The position numbers were made by a program, and so were the translations under genes. 64,000 bases of DNA from an uncultured Thalassolituus sp. (GTDB lineage Bacteria; Pseudomonadota; Gammaproteobacteria; Pseudomonadales; Oceanobacteraceae): NCBI RefSeq assembly GCF_950066645.1, contig NZ_CATMFB010000005.1, positions 124,001-188,000 on the forward strand, given 5' to 3'. Of the stretch, positions 51,429 to 60,530 are shown piece after piece. Each line of letters opens with the position of its first letter. The first letter of the stretch is position 1. The notes under the pieces are model-generated. The model was not told where the DNA came from. It made no database searches and worked only from the letters and a program-made list of their open reading frames with translations.

Positions 51429-52265
51429 ATGATCCGCAAATGTCTCTTCCCGGTCGCTGGCTATGGCACACGCTTCCTCCCTGCGACGAAAGCAATGCCT
51501 AAGGAAATGCTCCCGATCGTTAACAAACCGCTCGTACAGTATGGCGTAGAAGAAGCCGCAGAAGCAGGAATGAACCGCATTGGTTTTATTACTGGTCGAG
51601 GTAAGCGTGCCATTGCTGACCATTTCGATATTTCATACGAGCTCGAAAAGGAAATCGAAGGTACAGGTAAAGAAGGCCTGCTTAACTCAATCCGTAAACT
51701 GATTGACCACAATGAGTTCGCATTCAAGCGCCAGAACCACATGAAAGGCCTGGGCCACGCCATTCTCTCCGGTAAGTACCTGATGGGCGATGAGCCATTT
51801 GCCGTTGTTCTCGCCGATGACCTGTGCGTACCGGATGAAGACGGCGAAGGCGTTCTGGCTCAGATGGTAAAAATCTTCAAACAGTTCCGCTGCTCCATCG
51901 TTGCCGTTCAGGAAGTGCCTGAAGATGAAGTACATAAGTACGGCGTGATTGCTGGCGAAGAAATGAAAAATGGTCTCTACAAAGTCACTGACATGGTAGA
52001 GAAGCCAGCCAAAGAAGACGCGCCAAGTAATCTGGCTATCATCGGCCGTTACATTCTGACCCCAGATATTTTCGACAAGATCGAAAACACCGCTCCTGGC
52101 AAAAACGGTGAAGTACAGATCACCGATGCTCTGCTGAAGCAGGCTCAGGAAGGTTGTGTACTCGCATACAAGTTCCGCGGTAAGCGTTTTGACTGCGGCA
52201 GTATCGACGGGTTTGTTGAAGCCACAAACTACGTTTACGAGAACATCTTCAAGAAAGGCAGCTGA
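51429..52265 (+). CDS. galU: UTP-glucose-1-phosphate uridylyltransferase
   Basis: Makes UDP-glucose from glucose-1-phosphate and UTP. 278 residues from the ATG at 51429 (MIRKCLFPVAGYGTRFLPAT), the start conserved in Pseudomonas and preceded by AAGGA; an ATG at 51405 adds eight residues. Nucleotide-binding GYGTRFLPATKAMPKEMLP, FAVVLADDL and RFDCGSIDGFVEA are typical. UDP-glucose could be a donor for the GT81-like enzyme, and glucose-1-phosphate the product of the GH13_18 phosphorylase, both encoded nearby. Confidence 0.96.
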   Translation: MIRKCLFPVAGYGTRFLPATKAMPKEMLPIVNKPLVQYGVEEAAEAGMNRIGFITGRGKRAIADHFDISYELEKEIEGTGKEGLLNSIRKLIDHNEFAFKRQNHMKGLGHAILSGKYLMGDEPFAVVLADDLCVPDEDGEGVLAQMVKIFKQFRCSIVAVQEVPEDEVHKYGVIAGEEMKNGLYKVTDMVEKPAKEDAPSNLAIIGRYILTPDIFDKIENTAPGKNGEVQITDALLKQAQEGCVLAYKFRGKRFDCGSIDGFVEATNYVYENIFKKGS

Positions 52266-52378
52266 TTTTCTCGACGTATCTCCGGCAGAGGCTAAGAATG
52301 CCCTGCCGGACTCCTGACCGAAGCCTCACGCCTACGCTATCTTTTTGTTTTTTCTTCACTTTTCTCCTAAAAAAAGTG

Positions 52379-52407
52379 TTGACTCACCACAGCGATATCC
52401 GTAATAT
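52379..52407 (+). promoter_or_regulatory. Sigma-70 promoter of the tRNA genes
   Basis: TTGACT (52379-52384), 17-base spacer, TAATAT (52402-52407), 20 bases before tRNA-Asn. It is preceded by an A-rich tract that may act as an UP element. Confidence 0.8.
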
Positions 52408-52427
52408 TCGTCCCGCTGTTGAGATGT

Positions 52428-52503
52428 TCCCCGATAGCTCAGTCGGTAGAGCAGCGGACTGTTAATCCGTTGGTCGCTGGTTCAAGTCCAGCTCGGGGAG
52501 CCA
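52428..52503 (+). tRNA. tRNA-Asn (anticodon GTT)
   Basis: 76-base cloverleaf: acceptor TCCCCGA/TCGGGGA, D-arm GCTC..GAGC, anticodon arm CGGACTGTTAATCCG with GTT, T-arm GCTGG-TTCAAGT-CCAGC, discriminator G and encoded CCA. All stems pair. Confidence 0.97.
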
Positions 52504-52513
52504 ACACAGCATT

Positions 52514-52590
52514 CGGGGTATAGCGCAGTCTGGTAGCGCGCCTGGTTTGGGACCAGGATGTCGGGAGTTCGAATCTCTCTACCCCGACCA
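52514..52590 (+). tRNA. tRNA-Pro (anticodon TGG)
   Basis: 77-base cloverleaf: acceptor CGGGGTA/TACCCCG, anticodon stem CCTGG/CCAGG around loop TTTGGGA with TGG, T-loop TTCGAAT, discriminator A and encoded CCA. Ten bases after tRNA-Asn, so probably one transcript. Confidence 0.97.
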
Positions 52591-52697
52591 TCAAGATTTC
52601 CTGCATTGTCTTCTTTTGTCCCCCTTTTCAAACTTCAAATAGTTCTCATTTTGTTGTATAAATTACGCCCAACAGTAAGCTTTTGTTGTGGTAGTTT

Positions 52698-52949
52698 ATG
52701 TCTTTAGTAGCAGCCGTCGTTCAGTATCCACTCCCCTGCGCTGAGTGCAAATCCTACACCTCCAGACCCGCTGCCGTGATCCGTGATGAGCGTAAGATCA
52801 CTTGCCGGGTCTGTGGTTCTGTCACCCGTCTGAGTGATCAACAGCTGGAAAGCCTCGAGCGGACCCTCGAGCATATGAATGTCTGCGGCCTGAGAAAAGA
52901 CGCACTTGAAGATACCTGCAAAGAAGCAGAAGAAGCCGTCGCTGACTGA
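52698..52949 (+). CDS. Small zinc-ribbon-like hypothetical protein
   Basis: 83 residues. Two CxxC pairs, Cys14/Cys17 (CAEC) and Cys36/Cys39 (CRVC), spaced as in a four-cysteine zinc ribbon, then a charged helix (47-80) with two further Cys. No family recognised. It stands alone between the tRNAs and a bidirectional terminator. The ribbon suggests nucleic-acid or protein contact, but no role can be given. Confidence 0.7.
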   Translation: MSLVAAVVQYPLPCAECKSYTSRPAAVIRDERKITCRVCGSVTRLSDQQLESLERTLEHMNVCGLRKDALEDTCKEAEEAVAD

Positions 52950-52964
52950 ACAGTCGACAGGCAC

Positions 52965-52991
52965 AAAAAAGCCCGCTGATGCGGGCTTTTT
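52965..52991. terminator. Bidirectional rho-independent terminator
   Basis: Stem GCCCGC/GCGGGC (52971-52986), loop TGAT, six A before and five T after. It serves the zinc-ribbon gene (+) and the FKBP gene (-). Confidence 0.88.
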
Positions 52992-53008
52992 CTATTGTGC
53001 AGCAGAAA

Positions 53009-53701
53009 TCAGTCTTTAACGATTTCCAGCAGCTCAACTTCAAATACCAGCGCAGAGTTGGCTGGAATTGCAGGGCTTGGGCTACGTGCGCCGTACGCCA
53101 GCTCCGCAGGGATGAACAGCTTCCACTTCTCGCCAGGCTTCATCAGCTGCAGGGCTTCAATCCAACCACGGATAACACCGTTAACCGGGAATTCTGCTGG
53201 CTCGCCACGCTCTACAGAGCTGTCAAATACTTCACCAGAAATCAGAGTACCGTGGTAGTGCACACGAACACGATCAGTCGCTGCTGGTGACTCACCTTCT
53301 TCTACGGCAGTCATCACTTCGTACTGCAGACCAGACTCAGTCGTTTTCACGCCTTCACGCTTACCGTTTTCAGCCAGGAAATCTTTGCTGGCCTGAGCAG
53401 CTTCATCATCAAGCGCTTTCTGCTTGCGCTCGGCTTCTTCCTGCATTGCCATGAACGCAGACTGAATTTCTTCCATGCTCAGACGCTCTTCAGCACCAGC
53501 CATCACATCACGGATACCCGCAGCGATTGCATCAGCGTCAAGCTCGGCGCCTTCACGCTGCATCTGGCGGCCAATATTCAGGCCGATACCGTAACTCATT
53601 TTCTGAGCATTGGTTTCTAACTTCACTTTTTCCTCCTGACCACAACCGGTCAATAACAGTGTACCCAGCGCGATGGCTGGAACGATTTTTACAAGCTTCA
53701 T
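53009..53701 (-). CDS. FKBP-type peptidyl-prolyl isomerase lipoprotein (FkpA/Mip-like)
   Basis: 230 residues from the ATG at 53701 (AGGAAAT upstream). Lipobox LLLTGC (Cys20), an N-terminal dimerisation helix region of FKBP_N type (30-125; MSYGIGLNIGRQMQ) and a C-terminal FKBP domain (about 140-228; VHYHGTLISGEVFDSS, GVIRGWIEALQLMKPGEKW, AYGARSPSPAIPANSALVFEVELL) with the usual aromatic pocket. A periplasm-facing, Mip-like folding catalyst. The frame is open further upstream, but there the small lipoprotein gene is encoded in another frame. Confidence 0.92.
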   Translation of the reverse strand: MKLVKIVPAIALGTLLLTGCGQEEKVKLETNAQKMSYGIGLNIGRQMQREGAELDADAIAAGIRDVMAGAEERLSMEEIQSAFMAMQEEAERKQKALDDEAAQASKDFLAENGKREGVKTTESGLQYEVMTAVEEGESPAATDRVRVHYHGTLISGEVFDSSVERGEPAEFPVNGVIRGWIEALQLMKPGEKWKLFIPAELAYGARSPSPAIPANSALVFEVELLEIVKD

Positions 53702-53759
53702 TACTATTTCCTGCTGGTCATTAAAATACACACGGGTCATCCCCGGAAACACCTCACGG

Positions 53760-53972
53760 TCAGCAAACATAATTTCCTTTGCTTGCCCGCTTGTCGCATT
53801 CACGACGGATATTCTTGCAAATCTGAATCTCCGCTGCCGACAGCTCTCCAGCCATCTGGCACCGGTAATTCTGCTTGCGTAACTCTGCATCCTTGATATT
53901 GGTCAGAGGCGACTCCCTCCCCCAGTTACAGCCAGCTACGACCACCAGAATTAATAACACACTCAGACGCAT
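53760..53972 (-). CDS. Small cysteine-rich lipoprotein
   Basis: 70 residues from the ATG at 53972, which follows AGCAGAGG. Signal peptide with lipobox VVAGC (Cys15), then Cys38, Cys52, Cys59 and a C-terminal Cys70, enough for two disulfides in the periplasm. No family recognised. It is 58 bases upstream of the FKBP gene on the same strand and may be co-transcribed with it. Confidence 0.65.
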   Translation of the reverse strand: MRLSVLLILVVVAGCNWGRESPLTNIKDAELRKQNYRCQMAGELSAAEIQICKNIRRECDKRASKGNYVC

Positions 53973-54126
53973 CCTCTGCTCCTCTGGCAGAAAAAAAGCT
54001 GTCTGAAGGGTGTCACAGACATGCAGCTTTGTCCACTGTAGCCACCGATGATGCAAGTCGTGACAAAAGTCCCACATTCCGCTGTCAGCCCGTTATAATC
54101 ATGCTCAAAATTTACAAGGATTCACC

Positions 54127-54954
54127 ATGATTCGCCTCGTTACTTTGCTGCTGTGTCTGCTCACAATTGCGGGCTGCGGCCCATCCAAAGAAGAACTCCT
54201 CAGGCAACAACTGCTTGAAGCTCAACGACTGGAGGAAGCCCGCAAGGAAGCTGAGCGACTGGCTGCAGAGCGCGATGCGCGAATTCAGAGTCGCCTTAAC
54301 GAAGCCAGAGAAGCGTGGGACGCAAGCAACTACCTTGATGACGCGATGATTGATGGACTCTTCGAAGGCAAGCTGACCAAGGAGTTGCGTGCCGGCACCA
54401 CCCGCTTTGTTGAGTTCGAGCTGCAGGCAGCGAAATACAACTATGGCGCCGGTAAGCAAAGTTTTGTCATCGTCGGCATGCGCAATCTGCCCAACAGCAA
54501 GGTCTACAGCGCCATCTTCCCCGACGAGAATGCAGCCTACCAACCGGGTCAGATTGCCAAGTCAGTTCTGGAATTTACGCTGAAAAATGAGACTGAGCTG
54601 AATCGCCTGTCACAGACAGTCGAAAAAGAAGACGGGCAGCGTTGGGTCGCTGCAGCTCTTAATTTCAAGGATTATCCATCGCTGGTCACCATGCAGAGCA
54701 GCTGGCGCTGGGAACCGGGTCTGTTCGAAGATATCAGCTGGCACGTCAGTCCGGAAAAGGCATACGAGTTCACGAATGAACGGGCACTGACGATGCAGAT
54801 CGGTTTTCGATTCTGCCCGCTGCAACGTTGCCGCCTGGAACACCAGTACCGCCAGCATCCGATTCATGCCATCCGTAGTGATATTGTCAGTGTCGTGATC
54901 GGCCACCGGGGCACTGATTCCGTACTGGCAGAGTTTGTCAGGGAAGATAAGTAA
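54127..54954 (+). CDS. Lipoprotein of unknown function
   Basis: 275 residues. Signal peptide with lipobox TIAGC (Cys17), a charged coiled coil (21-65) and a globular C-terminal part (85-270) rich in beta strands with FRFCPLQRC near the end. No domain recognised. ATG at 54127 follows AAGGATT. Single-gene unit ending at a bidirectional terminator. Confidence 0.75.
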   Translation: MIRLVTLLLCLLTIAGCGPSKEELLRQQLLEAQRLEEARKEAERLAAERDARIQSRLNEAREAWDASNYLDDAMIDGLFEGKLTKELRAGTTRFVEFELQAAKYNYGAGKQSFVIVGMRNLPNSKVYSAIFPDENAAYQPGQIAKSVLEFTLKNETELNRLSQTVEKEDGQRWVAAALNFKDYPSLVTMQSSWRWEPGLFEDISWHVSPEKAYEFTNERALTMQIGFRFCPLQRCRLEHQYRQHPIHAIRSDIVSVVIGHRGTDSVLAEFVREDK

Positions 54955-54975
54955 TCCTGATCTGCTACCCATAAA

Positions 54976-55003
54976 AAAACGAGCCATAAGGCTCGTTTTT
55001 TTA
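54976..55003. terminator. Bidirectional rho-independent terminator
   Basis: Stem AAACGAGCC/GGCTCGTTT (54977-54998), loop ATAA, A run before and T run after. Shared by the lipoprotein gene and the convergent outer-membrane gene. Confidence 0.88.
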
Positions 55004-55025
55004 TGTTCTGTTCTCGCGTTGAGAC

Positions 55026-55778
55026 TCAGAAACCAAATGCCAGTGAAGCACCGTAGAACAGACCCGATACATCGAAATCAGTTTCAATATCGGTCGTATC
55101 TGCATCGGTTTTCATCGACAGTGTACGATGGCCGACTTCAAGTCCCAGATCCACGACAGGGACCGGCAGGTCATAACCGACCGTGAAAGACATATCGGTC
55201 AGAGAGTTACCGTCGTAGCCAATCGCATTGAATTCTGCCTGAGCATACAGACCAAACGGCGAACCTACCTGTGCTTCCAGGAAGCCCATAGGTAACGCGA
55301 AGTCCAGATCAACTTCTTCTGTCTGAACATCCGACTGCACTTTGGCGTAGCCATCGAACATACGCGCAGTCAGACCGAAATTCACATCTACGTAAGGAAT
55401 CGGCAGCGGTAAGCCCCAGTAAAAAGTAGCATCTGTATGCGACAGGTCTAATTCACTATCGATATTGCCAGCAAAGACCTGACCGTTGAACTCTGTAAAC
55501 AGAGTGCCGTCGCCTGTCATATCAAGACTGGTCTGACGCAGGCGTACATTTGGCAGCATAGGAATGGGATGCTCAAAGAACACTGTCATCTGAGTGCCAC
55601 TTTCACCGTCCAGGCCAAGACCATTAGCAGACTCATCAACAGAAACACCTTCGTCAATCTGACCAGATGGCTCAGGGCTCCACATATTGGCTTTTGCGCC
55701 TACCGTAAAAAGAAGATCGGCGTGAGAAGCCACCGGTGTCATCGCGACCAGAAACGCCGCAAGTGCTGTTTTTTTCAT
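55026..55778 (-). CDS. Outer membrane beta-barrel protein, TIGR04219-like
   Basis: 250 residues: signal peptide (cleavage after SHA, about residue 20), then amphipathic strands with repeated PIPxLPNVRL / PIPYVDVNFG / PVPVVDLGLE motifs at hairpins, and a terminal aromatic FGF that suits BAM insertion. The repeated proline-flanked turns are characteristic of the TIGR04219 outer-membrane family. Function unknown. Confidence 0.75.
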   Translation of the reverse strand: MKKTALAAFLVAMTPVASHADLLFTVGAKANMWSPEPSGQIDEGVSVDESANGLGLDGESGTQMTVFFEHPIPMLPNVRLRQTSLDMTGDGTLFTEFNGQVFAGNIDSELDLSHTDATFYWGLPLPIPYVDVNFGLTARMFDGYAKVQSDVQTEEVDLDFALPMGFLEAQVGSPFGLYAQAEFNAIGYDGNSLTDMSFTVGYDLPVPVVDLGLEVGHRTLSMKTDADTTDIETDFDVSGLFYGASLAFGF

Positions 55779-55861
55779 TGGAATTTCCTGTTCTTATGTC
55801 GTGTTCCGCAACACTCTTACTGTGTTACTGCTGTGATAAATTGGCACACAGCATAATAAAA

Positions 55862-55891
55862 TGCCAACGTTTCAATAAAAAAACGTTGGCA
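55862..55891 (-). terminator. Rho-independent terminator of purC
   Basis: Eleven-base-pair stem TGCCAACGTTT/AAACGTTGGCA with an eight-base loop, followed on the minus strand by TTTTATTA. Twenty-five bases beyond the purC stop. Confidence 0.82.
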
Positions 55892-55915
55892 CAGTCACAT
55901 TGAGAGACGTATTTA

Positions 55916-56626
55916 TCAGAACTGGATACCCAGGCGACGACCTACTTCTTCATAAGCTTCTACAACACCACCCAGCCCCTGGCGGAAGCGGTCTTTATCC
56001 AGTTTTTCGCGGGTGTTCTTATCCCAGAGACGGCAGCCGTCCGGCGAAAACTCGTCACCCAGTACGACTTCACCGTTGAAAATACCGAATTCCAGCTTGT
56101 AGTCGACCAGCAGCATATCGCCATCCAGGAAAAGCTGCTTAAGGACTGTATTCACCTTGAAGGTCAGCTCTTTCATTTTCTCAATGGTCGCCTCTTCAGC
56201 CCAACCAAAAGAACGGGCGTGATACTCGTTAACCATAGGGTCGCCCAGCGCATCATTTTTCAGGAAGAGCTCAAACGTAGGCGGGTTAAGGTCTTTACCT
56301 TCTTCCACCCCAAGACGACGTACCAGGCTTCCCGCGGCAACGTTACGGACAACACACTCCAGCGGCACCATATCGAGACGCTTAACCAACGAATCCGTAT
56401 CGGAGAGCAGTTTTTCGAAGTGGGTAGGAATGCCAGCTTCCGCCAGCTTGCTCATAATGAAGGCATTGAACTTATTGTTCACCATACCTTTACGGTCCAG
56501 CTGCTCTACTTTCTTGCCGTCAAACGCAGAAGTGTCATTACGGAACTCAAGCACCATGTAATCCTGGTCATCAGTGGTGTACACAGACTTTGCTTTGCCT
56601 GAGTAAAGTAGTTCGCGCTTTTCCAT
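55916..56626 (-). CDS. purC: Phosphoribosylaminoimidazole-succinocarboxamide synthase
   Basis: SAICAR synthetase of purine synthesis. 236 residues from the ATG at 56626 (GGAG eight bases before); the open frame extends upstream into the MBL gene without signal. [35 protein letters not shown] and VDYKLEFG are the conserved ATP and substrate blocks. Last gene of a minus-strand run from dapA. Confidence 0.96.
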   Translation of the reverse strand: MEKRELLYSGKAKSVYTTDDQDYMVLEFRNDTSAFDGKKVEQLDRKGMVNNKFNAFIMSKLAEAGIPTHFEKLLSDTDSLVKRLDMVPLECVVRNVAAGSLVRRLGVEEGKDLNPPTFELFLKNDALGDPMVNEYHARSFGWAEEATIEKMKELTFKVNTVLKQLFLDGDMLLVDYKLEFGIFNGEVVLGDEFSPDGCRLWDKNTREKLDKDRFRQGLGGVVEAYEEVGRRLGIQF

Positions 56627-56681
56627 AGGTTTCTCCGGAAAACTGGTTTCACCGGGCGTGCCGGTATTCGTTAATGTAAAT

Positions 56682-57449
56682 TCAGTCCGCCAGGCTGAAC
56701 CAGCCTGACAGGTCATCCTGCTCCAGAAGGTGTACCTCATCCGGGTGACATTCCAGCACAGGCGCCAGAATCTGGCGTACCAGATTCCGGTCATTGTTCT
56801 TTTCGCTGATATGGCCGGCCGTCACGAACCGGAGCCCGGGCCAGCGAACCCGGGCAATGAAGTCTGCACACTGAGCATTGCTGAGGTGACCGTAATCCCC
56901 TGCGACCCTGGCTCTCAGAACCGGTGGATACGGCCCGGTTTCAAGCATTCCGGGATCGTGATTTGCCTCAACCTGCAATGCGTGGCAGCCCTGATAAGCA
57001 CCCACAATATGGGGGGTCACTGCGCCAAGGTCGGATAGTATACCAAGCCTCAGGCCTTGTGCATTCTCAATCACAAACTGAAGAGGCTCATGAGCGTCAT
57101 GCGGAACGACAACGGGGGTCACTGCCAGACTGCCAATCTGAACGGCCGCCCCGGCTCCGATACATTGCCAGAGAGGATGCGCCGTCCACTCCATTTTACG
57201 TGCCGTCCCGAAGGACGCGTAAAACGGAATGTTGAGATGCTCACAGAAGGAGGTAATGCCCTTTGCGTGGTCGCTATGCTCATGGGTAACGAACGCAGCT
57301 CTGATCACTGACAGATCTATTTCTGCAGCCGCAAGGCGCTGCAGCAGTACCTTACGGGAAAAGCCGCTGTCGATAAGAATAGCGTGGGCACCGCAGTGAA
57401 CCAGTGTCGCATTTCCGCGACTGCCACTGCCGAGGGAAATGTATCTCAC
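56682..57449 (-). CDS. Metallo-beta-lactamase fold hydrolase (YycJ/WalJ-like)
   Basis: 255 residues. Metal site HEHSDH (about 56-61) plus downstream His/Asp ligands ([23 protein letters not shown]-like region, [11 protein letters not shown]). This pattern is that of YycJ-type MBL proteins, nuclease or cyclic-phosphodiesterase related. The same gene lies between bamC and purC in Pseudomonas (PA1012). Substrate not known. Overlaps bamC by four bases. Confidence 0.85.
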   Translation of the reverse strand: MRYISLGSGSRGNATLVHCGAHAILIDSGFSRKVLLQRLAAAEIDLSVIRAAFVTHEHSDHAKGITSFCEHLNIPFYASFGTARKMEWTAHPLWQCIGAGAAVQIGSLAVTPVVVPHDAHEPLQFVIENAQGLRLGILSDLGAVTPHIVGAYQGCHALQVEANHDPGMLETGPYPPVLRARVAGDYGHLSNAQCADFIARVRWPGLRFVTAGHISEKNNDRNLVRQILAPVLECHPDEVHLLEQDDLSGWFSLAD

Positions 57450-58099
57450 TTCACCAGTTGGTCGTAAATTTCTTTCAGCACAGTCCGGGTCAGGCCAGCA
57501 TCTGCCAGTGTATCTGCGTCCTGCAGCAGCGTCAGATAGACACCATTGCCAGAACGAACCATTCTCAGCTCGTAAGTCACTTCAGGCTCAATACGTTTAC
57601 CCCAGAGCTTCCCCCACCAGCTGCGTTCATCATTCTCAGCTTCAGGGTTAGGCAGGTCCAGGTAGTAGACAGCAAGACTGCGGTTGAGGTCACTGACCTT
57701 CAGGGAAGACGCCGTAAGTGCATCCGCAACACGTGCCCAGGACACCGCAAAGGACGAATCGAGGGACAGAATCTCAGTACCTGCGCCATCCCGGTCCAGA
57801 CGCGGGTTCAGTGCGAAACTACGGTATTCGCTCAGCGTTGTTGCCTGCTCGTCCGCGGCTTCTGCAAGCTCAAGAGCGACCGGTACCGGCACCCTGAACT
57901 CTTCTCCAAGATCTCCGTCTTTGCCTTCATCAGGAATCGGATACCTGTCATAAGTGCTCAGGTTGATGCCGTCAGGAAGACGGGTTGCGGCCGCCTCTTC
58001 TGCCTGCCGGTAATCCAGCGCGCGGTTGTGAAAGGTATCACCAAAGATCCAGCTGCAGCCGCTGATAAACACCAGCGGCAGGAGAAGAAAAGTTCGCAT
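57446..58099 (-). CDS. bamC: Outer membrane assembly lipoprotein BamC (short form)
   Basis: BAM-complex lipoprotein, 217 residues against 344 in E. coli. Lipobox FISGC (Cys15), an extended N-terminal segment with LPDGINLSTYDRYPIPD resembling the part that lies along BamD, then only one helix-grip-like domain (about 105-217) where E. coli has two. Identity rests on the position between dapA and the MBL gene plus the lipobox and N-terminal pattern. Function in BAM is inferred. Confidence 0.82.
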   Translation of the reverse strand: MRTFLLLPLVFISGCSWIFGDTFHNRALDYRQAEEAAATRLPDGINLSTYDRYPIPDEGKDGDLGEEFRVPVPVALELAEAADEQATTLSEYRSFALNPRLDRDGAGTEILSLDSSFAVSWARVADALTASSLKVSDLNRSLAVYYLDLPNPEAENDERSWWGKLWGKRIEPEVTYELRMVRSGNGVYLTLLQDADTLADAGLTRTVLKEIYDQLVK

Positions 58100-58108
58100 T
58101 GTTGTCCG

Positions 58109-58984
58109 TCAGATAATGCCCAGTTCTGTCAGCGCCAGCTCGACCTTAGGTTTGAGGGCGTTATCCAGCTCTACCAATGGCAGGCGGATACCAGTGTCAC
58201 ACCGGTTCATACGGTGTAACGCCCATTTAACCGGGATCGGGTTCGCTTCAACGAACATTGAGTTATGAAGATTCATCAGTTTCTGGTTCAGCGCGCGGGC
58301 TTCATCCGCTTTGCCATCCAGCGCCAGCATGCAGAGTTCATGCATCATGGCCGGTGCAACGTTTGCTGTCACAGAAATATTGCCTTTACCACCCAGCAGA
58401 ATCAGTTCGTACGCCGTTTCATCATCGCCGGAATAGACCGCCATACGGTCACCCACAAGTTCGATAAGACGACGCGCGCGCTCCATGTCGCCCGTGGCTT
58501 CTTTCACAGCAGTGATCTGCGGAATATCAGCCAGAGCGGCAACCGTTTCTGGCAGCATATCGACGGCCGTACGGCCGGGAACGTTATACAGCCACTGAGG
58601 GATATCAACCGCCGACGCGATAGCTTCATGATGCTTAATCAGAGCACGCTGAGGTGGCTTATTGTAATAAGGAGTCACTAACAGACAGGCATCAGCGCCA
58701 ACGCGCTTAGCTTCCTGCGTCAGTTCGATTGCTTCTACCGTGTTGTTAGCCCCGGTACCTGCAATCACAGGACGACGTCCTGCGGTGGTTTTTACGACAC
58801 GTTCGATAACGCCAACATGCTCATCCGTTGTAAGGGTGGCTGACTCGCCTGTCGTGCCGACGGCGACAATCGCATCTGTGCCTTCCTTGATGTGGAATTC
58901 CACAAGCCGATCAAGGTTCTCCCAATCAACGCCGCCATCTGCGTGCATTGGAGTAATGAGAGCAACGATACTGCCGGTAATCAT
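58109..58984 (-). CDS. dapA: 4-hydroxy-tetrahydrodipicolinate synthase
   Basis: First committed step of lysine/diaminopimelate synthesis: condenses pyruvate with aspartate semialdehyde. 291 residues. [10 protein letters not shown], the catalytic Tyr in [12 protein letters not shown], and Schiff-base Lys in [13 protein letters not shown] are intact. Heads dapA-bamC-MBL-purC with a nine-base gap to bamC. In Pseudomonas bcp and gcvR lie between it and the perM-like gene; here only 90 bases do. Confidence 0.97.
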   Translation of the reverse strand: MITGSIVALITPMHADGGVDWENLDRLVEFHIKEGTDAIVAVGTTGESATLTTDEHVGVIERVVKTTAGRRPVIAGTGANNTVEAIELTQEAKRVGADACLLVTPYYNKPPQRALIKHHEAIASAVDIPQWLYNVPGRTAVDMLPETVAALADIPQITAVKEATGDMERARRLIELVGDRMAVYSGDDETAYELILLGGKGNISVTANVAPAMMHELCMLALDGKADEARALNQKLMNLHNSMFVEANPIPVKWALHRMNRCDTGIRLPLVELDNALKPKVELALTELGII

Positions 58985-59074
58985 CTGAGGAAGTCTCCCG
59001 AATTTTTTATTATCCGCCCGGAGGACGTGGTGAACAGAGGGGCAAGTCTACTGGCGCAACCTGCCACTGACAAG

Positions 59075-60148
59075 TCAGTTACTGACATCTGGCCCGTTAG
59101 ACAGTGCAACCGGCCAGGCTCTCAGTATCGCTTTGAATAAAGTCGCCAGCGGAATGGCAAAAAACACACCCCAGAAGCCCCAGAGACCACCAAAAATCAG
59201 CACAGCAACAATAATTGCAACCGGGTGTAGATTCACGACCTCCGAGAAAAGCAGCGGTACCAGAACATTGCCATCAAGCGCCTGAATTACGGCATAAACC
59301 GCCATTAACCAGAAAAAAGTTTCGTTCCATCCCCACTGGAAGTAGCCCACCAGGGCAATCGGTACAGTGACGACCGCTGCACCGATATAGGGAATCAGAA
59401 CAGAGAATCCCACAGCAATTGCCAGCAGCGCGGCATAGTTCAGTCCAAAAATCACAAATGCGATGTAACTGACACCACCAACGATGACGATCTCAACCGC
59501 CTTACCCCGGATATAATTGGCGATCTGAACGTCCATTTCAGCCCAGACGTTTGTCAGCAGATTCCGCTTACTGGGCAGAAACGCCGTCATCCAGTTCACG
59601 ATCTGGGTGGAGTCTTTCAGCAGGAAAAACACCAGGATAGGCACCAGTACGCAGTAAATCAGTAACCCCATCAACCCGGCGATCCCACTCAGTGAGAAGG
59701 TCACCGCTAACTGCCCGAGAGAGGCCAGTTCATCGGTAATCTGCTTAGTCCACTGTTTCACCTGGTCGACCGACACCAGCTCAGGATACTTTTCTGGCAG
59801 CAGCATCATCAGCTCCTGCCCTTTTGAGGCCATGCGCGGAATCTCGGAGATAAACTGAACAGCCTGATTCCAGGTGGCGGGCAGGATAATCAGGATCAAC
59901 GTCAACATAACGGTCATGAACAACAGAAATACCGCGATCGTGGCAGAAAGATGTCCCATACCGCGACGCTTGCAGTAGTTCATCGCCCCTTGCAGAAGAT
60001 AAGCGACCACAACAGCCGTCAGAAAAGGAGCAAGTACATTGCCGAGCGCCAGAATGACGAGAAGAAGGGCAATCAGGATCAACATCAGTGTCAGCGCTTC
60101 TTCATCTGAGAAATACCGGTCAATCCAGCGCCGTACTACCTTGAGCAT
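59075..60148 (-). CDS. AI-2E family transporter (PerM-like)
   Basis: Inner-membrane protein, 357 residues, about eight helices in the 2+1+5 arrangement of the AI-2E/PerM family. GLNYAALLAIAVGFSVLIPYIGA and the ALDGNVLVPLLFSEVVNLHPVAII block are diagnostic. Substrates vary in the family (AI-2, Na+/H+ in some), so none is assigned. One base follows the TusA-like stop, as in the PA1006-PA1007 pair of Pseudomonas. Confidence 0.85.
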   Translation of the reverse strand: MLKVVRRWIDRYFSDEEALTLMLILIALLLVILALGNVLAPFLTAVVVAYLLQGAMNYCKRRGMGHLSATIAVFLLFMTVMLTLILIILPATWNQAVQFISEIPRMASKGQELMMLLPEKYPELVSVDQVKQWTKQITDELASLGQLAVTFSLSGIAGLMGLLIYCVLVPILVFFLLKDSTQIVNWMTAFLPSKRNLLTNVWAEMDVQIANYIRGKAVEIVIVGGVSYIAFVIFGLNYAALLAIAVGFSVLIPYIGAAVVTVPIALVGYFQWGWNETFFWLMAVYAVIQALDGNVLVPLLFSEVVNLHPVAIIVAVLIFGGLWGFWGVFFAIPLATLFKAILRAWPVALSNGPDVSN

Positions 60149-60149
60149 G

Positions 60150-60401
60150 TTACTCCCCTTTCCTGATTACAAAACAATAGAGACTTTCTGACTCGTCCAC
60201 GGATAACAGCTCGTGTGGACTCATATCAATAAACTTCGGAATATCCCGGGCACTGCCGGGATCGGACGCCATTACCCGGATGGTCTCTCCGGCACTGAGA
60301 TTCCGCAAAGCAAGTTTAGTTCGTAACAGCGGCATCGGACATTCGAGCCCTGTCAGATCCAGATCATTGCCAGCCCCGGACTCTCCGGTTTCTCCAGTCA
60401 C
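60150..60401 (-). CDS. TusA-family sulfur carrier protein
   Basis: 83 residues with the TusA signature LTGLECPMPLLRTKLAL, active Cys21. A sulfur relay protein of the SirA/TusA/YedF family. The Pseudomonas protein at the same locus (PA1006) affects molybdenum cofactor enzymes and nitrate respiration rather than tRNA thiolation; the same may hold here. The start is a GTG lying next to AAAAGG, so the exact N-terminus is uncertain. Confidence 0.88.
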   Translation of the reverse strand: MTGETGESGAGNDLDLTGLECPMPLLRTKLALRNLSAGETIRVMASDPGSARDIPKFIDMSPHELLSVDESESLYCFVIRKGE

Positions 60402-60530
60402 CTTTTATACTCCTGACATCAATCGCGCTGATTATACGGCAGCACAAGACTTCTGTATGCTGTACGGAACCCCGTTTTTTGTGCACAGTCACAGAAAGAC
60501 CAAAGCAACTACTGGCCGGGACCATTTTAC

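Noticed and set aside
52277-52306. TCCGGCAG...CTGCCGGA hairpin after galU as a terminator
   Set aside because: The stem is good but the loop is 14 bases and no T run follows directly. Too weak to call, although it may help end the galU transcript.
52428-52590. tRNA pair as an integration site for a mobile element
   Set aside because: No integrase, no duplicated tRNA 3' end nearby, and core-type genes on both sides.
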